Shown here: in pieces, positions 54,632 through 63,563 of the stretch | Position numbering within the stretch: position 1 is the stretch's first letter | Layout of the letters: every line of letters begins with the position of its first letter | Source of the DNA: Bacteroidales bacterium UBA3743 | Lineage (GTDB): Bacteria; Bacteroidota; Bacteroidia; Bacteroidales; Paludibacteraceae | Direction: 5' to 3' | Length of the DNA stretch: 64,000 nt | Assembly (NCBI GenBank): GCA_002371265.1 | Contig: DFGT01000007.1 | Location: 1-64,000, forward strand | The notes under the pieces: model-generated | Databases searched by the model: none | The model's input: the letters and a program-made list of their open reading frames with translations, nothing else | What the model was told of the DNA's origin: nothing | Position numbers and translations under genes: made by a program

Positions 54632-54829
54632 ATGCCAAAAGTTAAGACTAATTCCGGTGCCAAAAAAAGATTTCTTCTTACCGGAACAGGAAAGATCAAA
54701 AGAAAGCACGCTTACAAGCGTCACATTTTGACAAAGAAGACAAAGAAGCAGAAGCTTAATCTAACTCACGATGCAATCGTAGCATCTTGTGACCGTAAGG
54801 AAGTAAGAGATTTGCTAAATCTTAGATAA
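54632..54829 (+). CDS. rpmI: 50S ribosomal protein L35
   Basis: A 65-residue L35: MPKVKTNSGAKKRFLLTGTGK opens the family signature, with the basic KHAYKRHILTKKTKKQK segment and a C-terminal DLLNLR. It is 37 bases downstream of infC and 121 upstream of rplT in the conserved infC-rpmI-rplT order. Confidence 0.98.
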   Translation: MPKVKTNSGAKKRFLLTGTGKIKRKHAYKRHILTKKTKKQKLNLTHDAIVASCDRKEVRDLLNLR

Positions 54830-54950
54830 GTCTGAGTTATCAGGTGAACTAAGAAGATTTGTCTTAAACAGAAATTTTTAATTTATTAAACAGAGTTGAT
54901 AGCCAAAAAGATCTCATAAAGAGACGCTATTGCTCACAAAACTTAAAAAA

Positions 54951-55295
54951 ATGCCAAGATCAGTCAATCACGTTGCTTCAAGAGCAAAGAGAAAGAGAAT
55001 TCTAAAGCTTACAAGAGGTTACTACGGAGCTAGAAAGAACGTTTGGACGGTAGCAAAGAACACTTGGGAGAAGGGTTTGACTTACGCTTACCGTGACCGT
55101 AAGAACAAGAAGCGTAACTTCCGTGGACTATGGATCCAGAGAATTAACGCTGCTGCAAGACTAGAGGGTCTTTCATACTCAAAGCTTATGGGTGCTATCC
55201 ATAAGGCAGGTATCGAGATGAACCGTAAGGTGTTAGCAGATTTGGCTATGAACCAGCCTGAAGCTTTCAAGGCTGTTGTAGCTAAGGTAAAGTAA
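54951..55295 (+). CDS. rplT: 50S ribosomal protein L20
   Basis: A 114-residue L20 from the ATG at 54951 (MPRSVNHVASRAKRKRILKL), the family's usual start; the frame runs seven codons further upstream without homology. The long basic N-terminal tail and the globular C-domain (YSKLMGAIHKAGIEMNRKVL) are complete. In other bacteria L20 can repress the operon through its leader; the 54830-54950 gap could hold such a site but I could not model it. Confidence 0.98.
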   Translation: MPRSVNHVASRAKRKRILKLTRGYYGARKNVWTVAKNTWEKGLTYAYRDRKNKKRNFRGLWIQRINAAARLEGLSYSKLMGAIHKAGIEMNRKVLADLAMNQPEAFKAVVAKVK

Positions 55296-55314
55296 ATTAA
55301 GCTTTATTCGGAAT

Positions 55315-55347
55315 AAAAAACCTGATGTCTAAGACATCAGGTTTTTT
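55315..55347 (+). terminator. Terminator of the thrS-infC-rpmI-rplT operon
   Basis: The stem CCTGATGTC / GACATCAGG (loop TAA) is flanked by A6 and T7 runs, 20 bases after the rplT stop. Strong in the forward direction; the A run makes it potentially bidirectional. Confidence 0.92.
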
Positions 55348-55539
55348 TGTGTTTATTGGCAGTTGGCTATTGGCTTATAGCTTATGGCAGGCGACGGGAA
55401 TCATTCCATGCGGAGCTAATGAAGAGTGATTATTTCAGAAACTTCGCAGATTTACATCCATTAAAGGCATTTTCCCCAACTGAGACTTTCTTCTCAAAAT
55501 TGGCTATTATTAATTGTTTTGTATTGCCTTCCAGGCAAA

Positions 55540-55567
55540 GTAGAGACGTTGCGCGCAACGTCTCTAC
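55540..55567. repeat. Perfect 28 bp GTAGAGACG palindrome
   Basis: GTAGAGACGTTGCG is followed directly by its reverse complement. It is the cleanest member of the dispersed GAGACG palindrome family. It sits in the ~450-base gene-free stretch between the rplT terminator and CRISPR array 1, next to a 'gtattgccttccaggcaa' element shared with 8470 and 31505. Confidence 0.85.
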
Positions 55568-55793
55568 TTCATCCCAGATTACCACCGCTTCGCTTGTGGC
55601 GTCTTCCAGACGACTTTATTCGACGTTTTCAAATCCTCGACCATCTTTAATATTGCAATAGCCTATTCCATTACTCTTTTTATATTTAAGACACTAGAAT
55701 GCCATAAAGGATCGCACTCACCTTCTTCATGCAAGTTTGTATGGACTAACACGTAATTTAACCCAAAATCTTTTATTTCCAATTCTAATGTTT

Positions 55794-57127
55794 GCGGGAA
55801 ACAGTAGAAATCTAAGGCTCTCTATAGAGATGAAGAACCTGAATTTTATAAAATTATCTACAACAGTAGAAATCTAAGGCTCTCTATAGAGACTAAAAGT
55901 ATGGAAAGATGGTAAAACTTTATCTACAACAGTAGAAATCTAATGCTCTCTATAGAGAAAAGACGTGCTTTCTTACATAGACAAGATCTACAACAGTAGA
56001 AATCTAATGCTCTCTATAGAGTTGACTCATTTGAAGAGGCTTATGAAGCATCTACAACAGTAGAAATCTAATGCTCTCTATAGAGGAAAGACTAGAAGAA
56101 GCTGAGAGTGTGAATCTACAACAGTAGAAATCTAATGCTCTCTATAGAGCAACTAGTATGCATCGGTGGCGAAATAGGATCTACAACAGTAGAAATCTAA
56201 TGCTCTCTATAGAGCTAATAAGTATTTAATATGCAACAAATGATCTACAACAGTAGAAATCTAATGCTCTCTATAGAGCCTTGGCGTAATCTAAGGAATA
56301 GCTTAATGATCTACAACAGTAGAAATCTAATGCTCTCTATAGAGTCCATTACCAATTATCTACCAAATTACGCATCTACAACAGTAGAAATCTAATGCTC
56401 TCTATAGAGGACGTACTTCCCAGTGAGAAGGGGATATCTATCTACAACAGTAGAAATCTAATGCTCTCTATAGAGTTGACAACGTAGGAAAAGTCGTGAG
56501 CTTCATCTACAACAGTAGAAATCTAATGCTCTCTATAGAGAAAAAACATATAACAATGGCAAATCTAAAATCTACAACAGTAGAAATCTAATGCTCTCTA
56601 TAGAGATTCTCTCAGAGAGATTTACAAATCTTTATCTACAACAGTAGAAATCTAATGCTCTCTATAGAGGAGATATTACTCTTTCTTATGTAGCTCAAAT
56701 CTACAACAGTAGAAATCTAATGCTCTCTATAGAGATTTGGAATTGGCAAAAAGGCTATGGGGATATCTACAACAGTAGAAATCTAATGCTCTCTATAGAG
56801 TTCATCAAGAATAATGAGGAGAAAGAATTGAATCTACAACAGTAGAAATCTAATGCTCTCTATAGAGTCGAGACGAACAGCAAAAGAAGGTCTTCGAATC
56901 TACAACAGTAGAAATCTAATGCTCTCTATAGAGAATGGTGGGGAAAGGAATATCGAGAAAATATCTACAACAGTAGAAATCTAATGCTCTCTATAGAGTG
57001 CCAACCCTCCTAATCCTGGAATATAGATCTACAACAGTAGAAATCTAATGCTCTCTATAGAGAGGACACAACAGATTCAGGATTTACAAGAATCTACAAC
57101 AGTAGAAATCTAATGCTCTCTATAGAG
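55794..57127 (-). CRISPR. CRISPR array 1 (type V, Cas12a-type repeats)
   Basis: 21 repeats of 36 bases and 20 spacers of 26-31 bases. On the plus strand the repeat begins ATCTACAACAGTAGAAATCT and ends AATGCTCTCTATAGAG. Read on the minus strand it ends in ATTTCTACTGTTGTAGAT, the Cas12a-type crRNA handle, so crRNAs are made right to left and the leader lies between the array and the effector gene. Repeats start at 55794, 55856, 55922, 55986, 56050, 56114, 56179, 56243, 56309, 56374, 56440, 56505, 56570, 56634, 56699, 56765, 56832, 56898, 56963, 57027 and 57092. The two leftmost carry AAGGCTC, and the leftmost has lost its first seven bases (GCGGGAA instead of ATCTACA), as expected at the old, distal end. 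Confidence 0.98.
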
Positions 57128-57389
57128 AGCAACTTTCCTGCAAATCTACACAAAAGATTATAAATCAGCAATATTCTCTGTCAAGTTTTTTGACATCTTT
57201 TAGGGGGGTATATTAATCAAAAAATTAGAGCTTTTATATAAGTAGCTATCTATCAGAATATTATATTTCAACAACTACTATATTCTCTTCTTGTATACAC
57301 GCAGGATTGCAAAAAAACTTACAGGCATATTGTTTTATTCATAAATATCATTTATTTTTAACCTTAATAATTTCTAATACGAATTGATT
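57128..57389. promoter_or_regulatory. CRISPR leader and divergent effector promoter region
   Basis: This 262-base AT-rich gap has no gene. It should contain the array 1 leader/promoter (minus strand) and the effector gene promoter (plus strand). Visible features are a small hairpin gtcaa-gttt-ttgac (about 57180-57193) and a G6 run followed by 'tatattaat' (57204-57217). No clear Bacteroidetes -7 box could be assigned. Confidence 0.55.
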
Positions 57390-60300
57390 ATGGGAAAAAA
57401 TGAAAACAAATACCAGTTATCAAAAACATTACGTTTTGGACTAACACTAAAAGAGAAGATTTCGAATAATGAGAAAACACCTTACCAAAGCCATTCTCAA
57501 TTCAGAGATTTAATTATCCTTTCAGAAAACAGAATCAGAGAAGGTATCAGCACTCCCCAAAACCGTGACTTACCCTCTTTTATCCACAGAATTCAAAATT
57601 GCACCGATTTTATCAATGATTTCATCCATGATTGGTGGATGATTCTGATGCACACAGGACAAATTGAATTGGACAAAGACTACTATAAAAGCCTAACTAA
57701 AAAAGTGGGATTTGTAGGTTTCTGGTACAAAGAGAACAAAAAAAAGGGTGGAAAAACGAAGCAACCACAAGCCAGAAACATACCAATGGGTGAGCTTAGA
57801 CATCTTTGTCCCCAAAATACTAAGGAGTGTGCCACATACATCACCGATTATTGGAAAGATCTTTTGATAACAGCAACCAACAAACTGTATGAAAGCAGTG
57901 AACAACAAAAGAAATTCATCAAAGCGATGGAGCAGAATCGCACGGATAACAAACCTAACGAAATAGATCTGAAAAAATCTTTTTTGAGTCTGGTATCTGT
58001 GACAATGGAACTGCTAAACCCTATTCTAAACGGGCAGATACTATTCAACAAAATGGACAGGCTCGATATGTCTAAAAAAAGCGACAATGATTTCATTGAT
58101 TTCGTCAATGATCACGAAACGGTTCGTGAATTAAACAATGACATTGAAGAAATAATCGCTGATTTCAAAGAAAACGGCAATAATGTAAACTATTGCAAAG
58201 CGACACTTAATCCAGACACAGCATTAAAGCAACACAACAACAATATTCCAAATGATATAGCAACTGATTTGGAAGAGCTAATGATGGACAGCATCGTCGG
58301 AAATTATGATGATGTCAACTCTTTTATGGATAATTATGTTTCAAATTTATCTGCAAAAGATAAAATAAAAAAAATCAAAGACTCCAATATAAGCCTTATT
58401 TATCGCGCTATCCTCTTCAAATACAAGATGATTCCGGCAAACGTAAGAAGAGATATAGCCCAAGGAATGGCCAAAAAGCTCAATAAAGACGAAGAGAATA
58501 TCTACAGTTTTCTATGCGAGTTTGGCACTTTGCGTACTCCACAAAAAGACTACGCTGATCTGAAGGACAAGGACAGTTTCAATCTTGACAACTATCCATT
58601 GAAAGTGGCGTTTGATTTCGCATGGGAGGGATTAGCAAAAGCTTGGTATCACGACCAATCTGATTTTCCTATTGATCCATGTCGTGATTTTCTACAAGAA
58701 AATTTTGATGTGAACTTAGAGGAAGACCAAGAAGACGAATATTTTCTTCTGTATGCAGATCTTATCGAGCTAAACGCCTTATTATCAACTCTCGACAAAG
58801 GGAATCCTGCAGACCCCGACTCAATAAAAAATGAAGCATTGGAGATGGTCGAATACATAAATTGGAATTCACTTGACAAAAAAAATGGAAACTACTACAA
58901 AAAAATAATCAAAAACCGTCTGAAATCTTCGAAGGGCAACGAAACGTACGAAAGAATAAAAAAAGAGATTTCCATGAGCCGTGGACGTCTTAAGAACAAA
59001 ATAGAAAAATATGACGATCTCACTTCTCAATACAAGCGTATTGCCATGGATTTAGGAAAGAAATTCGCCTCTTTACGAGACAAAATTATAGCTGCGAATG
59101 AGGATAACAAGGTGACTCACTATGCAATGATTCTTGAGGATTCCAATTGCGACAAATATCTCTTGTTGCAAAAAGTAAGCAATAACATTTATCATTGTAT
59201 GAGTTACGATTCTTCAGATCCCAAAGCTTACTATGTCGACTCTATCACATCTTCTGCAATAGCAAAGATGATCAGAAAGGAAACGAATCCATCCAAGATA
59301 AGAGAGTATGCTGAATTAGAAGAGAAAGAAAGAGAGAGACGGAACGTTGATGATTGGTGCAGGTTTATAAGCAAAAAAGAATACGACAGGAGGTATCAGT
59401 TGAATATTAACAATGGTTTATCTTTTGAGGCACTAAAAAAAGAGATCGATTCCAAGAGTTATATTTTGGTGAAAAAGAACATTAGTGTTGATTCTATCCG
59501 TGAACTTGTTGAAAATGAAGGATGCCTTCTTTTCCCTATCGTCAATAAAGACCTCACAAAGGAAAGGAAAACAACAGAAGACAATCAATTCACAAAAGAT
59601 TGGAATATGATATTCTCTGGGTCTGAAACCAATTGGAGATTAACCCCTGAATTCAGAGTGACGTATAGAAATCCAGTACCAGGATATCCTAATGACAAAT
59701 TTGGGTCGAAAAGATATTCAAGATTCCAGATGAACGCTCATTTTGTATGCGATTTTATTCCATCCTCTAATTCATACACATCCAACAGAGAGCAAATCGC
59801 CATATTCAAAGACGAGGGAGAACAGAAAAAGAGAGTAGAGGAATTTAATCGCACCCTATCAAACATCAATCAAAAATTCTATGTCATTGGTATTGATAGA
59901 GGGCAAAAAGAGCTTGCCACACTTTGTGTCGTCGACCAGGATAAGAAAATACACGGAGATTTTAAGATCTACACTCGCAAATTCAATTCCGAAAGAAAGC
60001 AATGGGAGCATTATTCTCTCGAAGGAGAAAAAGGGACAAGAAACATCCTTGATCTATCTAACCTTCGTGTTGAGACGACCATTATAATTGATGGCAAACC
60101 AGAAAGGAGACAAGTGCTTGTCGATCTGAGTGAGGTGTTGGTGAAGGATAAAGAAGGAAATTACACAAAGCCCAACAAGATGCAGATCAAAATGCAACAA
60201 ATGGCTTATGTTCGAAAGCTTCAGTTCCAAATGCAGGCAAATCCAACCGAGGTTTTGGAATGGTATGAGCAGAATCCAACAGAAGAGTTGATCATAAAGA

Positions 60301-61283
60301 ATCTCGTCGACAAAGAGAACGGAGAAAAGGGACTTATCTCTTTCTACGGAACAGCACTTGTAGAACTAGACCAGACACTTCCCGTCTCAAAAATAAAAGA
60401 GATGCTCGAGGAATTTAAGATACTGAAGCAAAGAGAAAGCAAAAAGGAGAATGTGCAAAAAGAGCTGAATAACCTTACACAACTTGAAGCTGTCGACAGT
60501 CTGAAAGCAGGAATTGTCGCAAACATGGTTGGTGTGATCTCATATATCTTAAAGACACTGGATTATAATGCCTATATCTCACTCGAAGATTTGTCTACAG
60601 TGCAATCCAGCACCGAATTTGCAAGTGGAATATCAGGAGCAATCACCAAAATGTCGAGAGAAGAAGGAAGAAGAATAGATGTGGAGAAATATGCCGGTCT
60701 TGGATTGTATAATTTCTTCGAGATGCAATTGCTACGAAAACTACACCGCATACAAACAGACAACGGAAACATTCTTCATCTTGTCCCTGCTTTCCGTGCC
60801 CAAAAGAATTACGACCACATCATGGTAGGAAAAGAAAAAATAAAGAACCAATTTGGAATCGTGTTCTTTGTAGACGCGGCAGCTACATCTATCAAATGCC
60901 CACGCTGTGGAGCGGTCAATGAGGATAAATTCAATCCAGATAAACAAAAGTACCCAGATGCAGAAAAAGGGCCAAAATTGAGAAATCGCAAGGAGCAGTC
61001 AGGCAAAAAAGTATGGGTAACCAGAGACAAGGAAGACGACGACCGTATCAAATGCTATTGCTGTGGATTCGACACAAAGGAAAAGAACGAAGGAAATCCT
61101 TTTATGTATATCAAGAGTGGCGACGACAATGCAGCCTATCTTATATCAGATTTAGGAGTTGAGTCTTACAGAAAAGCTTATGAATTAGCTGCGACTGTAG
61201 TGGAAGACAGAAAAAAAACATTAACTAACAATTTAAATCAAAGCAACTACAAAATTAGATTTTTATGGCACACTATGTATTAG
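57390..61283 (+). CDS. cas12a2: Cas12a2-like type V CRISPR effector nuclease
   Basis: A 1297-residue effector from the ATG at 57390 (MGKNENKYQLSKTLRFGL); an in-frame TTG two codons upstream is ignored. The N-terminus matches the Cas12a 'SKTLRF' WED-I pattern, and a large helical recognition lobe follows. RuvC-I is FYVIGIDRGQKELA with Asp836, RuvC-II YISLEDLS with Glu1066, and RuvC-III SGDDNAAY with Asp1245/Asp1246. Between II and III, CPRCG (Cys1170, Cys1173) and CYCCGF (Cys1222, Cys1225) form a zinc ribbon, with only ~180 residues between the two motifs; Cas12a has a larger Nuc domain there instead. A zinc finger in place of Nuc is a published hallmark of Cas12a2, which binds target RNA and then degrades RNA and DNA indiscriminately to abort infection. 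A divergent Cas12a or other type V branch is the alternative. Confidence 0.85.
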   Translation: MGKNENKYQLSKTLRFGLTLKEKISNNEKTPYQSHSQFRDLIILSENRIREGISTPQNRDLPSFIHRIQNCTDFINDFIHDWWMILMHTGQIELDKDYYKSLTKKVGFVGFWYKENKKKGGKTKQPQARNIPMGELRHLCPQNTKECATYITDYWKDLLITATNKLYESSEQQKKFIKAMEQNRTDNKPNEIDLKKSFLSLVSVTMELLNPILNGQILFNKMDRLDMSKKSDNDFIDFVNDHETVRELNNDIEEIIADFKENGNNVNYCKATLNPDTALKQHNNNIPNDIATDLEELMMDSIVGNYDDVNSFMDNYVSNLSAKDKIKKIKDSNISLIYRAILFKYKMIPANVRRDIAQGMAKKLNKDEENIYSFLCEFGTLRTPQKDYADLKDKDSFNLDNYPLKVAFDFAWEGLAKAWYHDQSDFPIDPCRDFLQENFDVNLEEDQEDEYFLLYADLIELNALLSTLDKGNPADPDSIKNEALEMVEYINWNSLDKKNGNYYKKIIKNRLKSSKGNETYERIKKEISMSRGRLKNKIEKYDDLTSQYKRIAMDLGKKFASLRDKIIAANEDNKVTHYAMILEDSNCDKYLLLQKVSNNIYHCMSYDSSDPKAYYVDSITSSAIAKMIRKETNPSKIREYAELEEKERERRNVDDWCRFISKKEYDRRYQLNINNGLSFEALKKEIDSKSYILVKKNISVDSIRELVENEGCLLFPIVNKDLTKERKTTEDNQFTKDWNMIFSGSETNWRLTPEFRVTYRNPVPGYPNDKFGSKRYSRFQMNAHFVCDFIPSSNSYTSNREQIAIFKDEGEQKKRVEEFNRTLSNINQKFYVIGIDRGQKELATLCVVDQDKKIHGDFKIYTRKFNSERKQWEHYSLEGEKGTRNILDLSNLRVETTIIIDGKPERRQVLVDLSEVLVKDKEGNYTKPNKMQIKMQQMAYVRKLQFQMQANPTEVLEWYEQNPTEELIIKNLVDKENGEKGLISFYGTALVELDQTLPVSKIKEMLEEFKILKQRESKKENVQKELNNLTQLEAVDSLKAGIVANMVGVISYILKTLDYNAYISLEDLSTVQSSTEFASGISGAITKMSREEGRRIDVEKYAGLGLYNFFEMQLLRKLHRIQTDNGNILHLVPAFRAQKNYDHIMVGKEKIKNQFGIVFFVDAAATSIKCPRCGAVNEDKFNPDKQKYPDAEKGPKLRNRKEQSGKKVWVTRDKEDDDRIKCYCCGFDTKEKNEGNPFMYIKSGDDNAAYLISDLGVESYRKAYELAATVVEDRKKTLTNNLNQSNYKIRFLWHTMY

Positions 61284-63289
61284 CTATTGACGAGACAGGA
61301 GGATTCATGACATCCCCTTTTGATAATCAAAAATGGATTAAATCTTTTTCATGTGGAGTTTGCTTTATTGATAAGACGGAAGAGGATATAAAAAACATCT
61401 TTGTCAAATTATATAATGACTTCAATGGCTGTAGTCCTAATACCAATGATTTGAAAAGCATCTTGAGAAACGAGGCCTTTCATTCAAACAAACTTTCTGA
61501 AGATAAACTAATAAAATGCAAAGATGCCTTTGCTCCTATTATCGACAAAGCATTTTCTTCTAAAGACAAGCCTTCTCTTTACGCTAACAATCAAGACTGG
61601 TGGCTTACATCCGTGGTTGTTGTAATCGAGTTGTTTTTAGACTCGTATAAATTCCAGAGCAATGACACGATCGACATTTTTTTCGATGGAAGAAAAGACA
61701 CCACTTGGGGAGCTCTTGACGAAAACACCTCGCCTTACGACCCTAATAATGACCAACAATGGGATATATACAAGCAATACCACAAGTTTTTGAAAGACCA
61801 AATATGGAATTATATAAGTCCAATAATGACTCATAGAAGACTAAATATAAAACTATACTATGGGCAAGATTCAAACAATGCAGGCATTGCTGTCGCCGAC
61901 ATTGTAACAAAATTGGTTGCAAGAGGATTATCAAAAAAACAATTCATTGAAGGGATTCCCGTTGAGACTCGTTCCTGCAGACAAATAAACAACTTGAATA
62001 GCCCAGAAAAACTATTTGAGAACGACCAAATCATTGAAGCGTACACCACAATTCTTCACGAATTAGAGAATGACGACAACAAACACATTGGAATGGTGTC
62101 CACGATTCTCAACAAACTTAACCAGCAGGAAGAAGACTATGCTATTGTATGGAGTCTGTTCTACGATTTTATCAAAAACAGAATAGAAGAAAGGAAGCTG
62201 GAATCAAGCCAGCAATTGGTGGAGATTTTCACTGGAGAACTGAAAAAAATCCTTCCGGAATGGAGTAACAAAGTGAAAGGGCTGAAAGAACTCAACTGCA
62301 CCGATTTTATTATTTTAATCAATGAATATTCCTCCCATTTAGGAATAGCGACCTCTATGCCTTTTTCATTTGATGAATTTGAGAAATACAACAATAAATT
62401 TGATGAATTTGAGAAATACAACAATAAATACGAAGGACGACTTCTTAGACGTTGGGAAAATAAAATCAGGTTTAATCTAAGAGCTGCTGAAATCTGTTTC
62501 AATGGATATGATTTTAAGACAATTCAGGAATCCATGTCTGATTTATGCGACAAACAAGACAAGCTGAGAGAAATGCTTGATGGGGGAAAAGACAACCATT
62601 CGTCCGCAATATTGGGCACATTAGGACAAGCATATGCTTTTCTTAATGAAACATCAAACGCCGAAAGTAAATTCAAAAGAAGTCTGGAGATTTCTGATTA
62701 CAAGAAAGAACAAACATATTCATATATATTCACAATCTGTCATAAGGTTGGCGACGTTGAGAAATGCAAAGAATATTTCCGTCTTAGTACCGGCATAGAA
62801 GCATCAGATTATCTATCCAAATTGGAAGAAGACAGATTACGTAAATTCAATCTAGTGTCGTACGAGAAACTACGAGCTTTAGAGATAAAGAAAAACGGAA
62901 GAACCGAGCTACCGAGATTTGACATTGAGAATCACAGTGATCTAGGAAATGAATATCCTATTCCATTAATAAAAAAATGGGCTGCCATAAGTCTTTATCT
63001 GGAGAATAAAGAGGAGAATAAAGGACTTATAATGAGTTTGCTTAATGAATCAGCAGAATCATGCATTAAAGGAAAAGGATTTGTCATAAGAGCCATGGCG
63101 ATTCCAATGTTCCAGTGTGTTTCTTTAATAGGCTCCACTTATTCTCAATACGAGAAATTCATCAACGACCTGGCAAATGAATGCCCTGGATTTGCGGAAT
63201 ATGCAGAAGCAGTGCCAAATATAAAAACATTGGACAATAAATTAGACATTTGGGACCGTGCTCTTTTATTACCGTTTTATTACGCATAA
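61265..63289 (+). CDS. DUF3800-like (RNase H-fold) protein with helical/TPR-like C-terminus, coupled to Cas12a2
   Basis: A 674-residue protein whose ATG lies inside the last 19 bases of the effector gene, so translation is coupled. The N-terminal ~240 residues resemble the DUF3800 family: AIDETG (Asp9, Glu10) opening the first strand, TIDIFFDGRKD with Asp141, and AGIAVADIVTKLVARG with Asp212, an acidic set in RNase H-fold order. The rest is helical; residues about 446-478 (LGTLGQAYAFLNETSNAESKF) look like a TPR hairpin. FDEFEKYNNK is duplicated in tandem (bases 62369-62428). No signal peptide or membrane segment. A nuclease, ring-nuclease-like or regulatory role beside Cas12a2 is inference; no such partner is known to me. 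Confidence 0.75.
   Translation: MAHYVLAIDETGGFMTSPFDNQKWIKSFSCGVCFIDKTEEDIKNIFVKLYNDFNGCSPNTNDLKSILRNEAFHSNKLSEDKLIKCKDAFAPIIDKAFSSKDKPSLYANNQDWWLTSVVVVIELFLDSYKFQSNDTIDIFFDGRKDTTWGALDENTSPYDPNNDQQWDIYKQYHKFLKDQIWNYISPIMTHRRLNIKLYYGQDSNNAGIAVADIVTKLVARGLSKKQFIEGIPVETRSCRQINNLNSPEKLFENDQIIEAYTTILHELENDDNKHIGMVSTILNKLNQQEEDYAIVWSLFYDFIKNRIEERKLESSQQLVEIFTGELKKILPEWSNKVKGLKELNCTDFIILINEYSSHLGIATSMPFSFDEFEKYNNKFDEFEKYNNKYEGRLLRRWENKIRFNLRAAEICFNGYDFKTIQESMSDLCDKQDKLREMLDGGKDNHSSAILGTLGQAYAFLNETSNAESKFKRSLEISDYKKEQTYSYIFTICHKVGDVEKCKEYFRLSTGIEASDYLSKLEEDRLRKFNLVSYEKLRALEIKKNGRTELPRFDIENHSDLGNEYPIPLIKKWAAISLYLENKEENKGLIMSLLNESAESCIKGKGFVIRAMAIPMFQCVSLIGSTYSQYEKFINDLANECPGFAEYAEAVPNIKTLDNKLDIWDRALLLPFYYA
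62369..62428 (+). repeat. 30 bp exact tandem duplication inside the DUF3800-like gene
   Basis: Two identical 30-base units (tttgatgaatttgagaaata...) encode FDEFEKYNNK twice, in frame. Copy-number change would alter the linker length by 10 residues without breaking the frame. Confidence 0.95.
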
Positions 63290-63563
63290 TCCAGTCCACA
63301 TTACAATACAACAAAAGGAAGATGAAGCGACACACTTCATCTTCCTTTTGTTTTTAGCCTATCCCTTCCCTATTCCTAAAGACTCACATTTTTCAAGATT
63401 CTCTACCTATATCCACTACCTATATGTAATCACTGCGTGATATCATAAAACTGTTTTATATCGGTAGATATAATAAATACGGGACAGATATTCCCCTTTA
63501 GGGGATATACCTAGTAATATTTGCAATTCGTCGAATTGACGTTAAACTAAAAAAGAAAAAGAT
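63290..63563. other. Intergenic region between effector operon and CRISPR array 2
   Basis: Apart from the terminator at 63310-63352 this region shows no gene. It contains a short hairpin 'tcccctttagggga' near 63493-63507 (similar to one near 5029-5045) and the near-palindrome aattcgtcgaatt near 63526-63538. Confidence 0.5.
63310..63352 (+). terminator. Strong terminator after the effector operon
   Basis: An 18 bp perfect stem: AACAAAAGG...GATGAAG (63310-63327) pairs with CTTCATC...CCTTTTGTT (63335-63352) around a 7-base loop, followed by T's. It ends the cas12a2 operon before array 2, so array 2 must use its own promoter. Confidence 0.92.

Noticed and set aside
55347..55661. Open frame between the rplT terminator and CRISPR array 1
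   Set aside because: It runs through the perfect palindrome and shared dispersed elements, with no recognisable protein features.
55794..57127. Spacers targeting genes in this window
   Set aside because: I compared spacers by eye with neighbouring genes and saw no match; a computed search would be needed to exclude self-targeting elsewhere.
57384..57389. TTG start two codons upstream of the effector ATG
   Set aside because: The ATG at 57390 matches the expected Cas12a-type N-terminus, and nothing supports use of the TTG.
57390..61283. Calling the effector canonical Cas12a (Cpf1)
   Set aside because: The C4 zinc ribbon and the short RuvC-II to RuvC-III distance (~180 residues) do not fit the Cas12a Nuc domain. 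Repeat type alone cannot separate Cas12a from Cas12a2.
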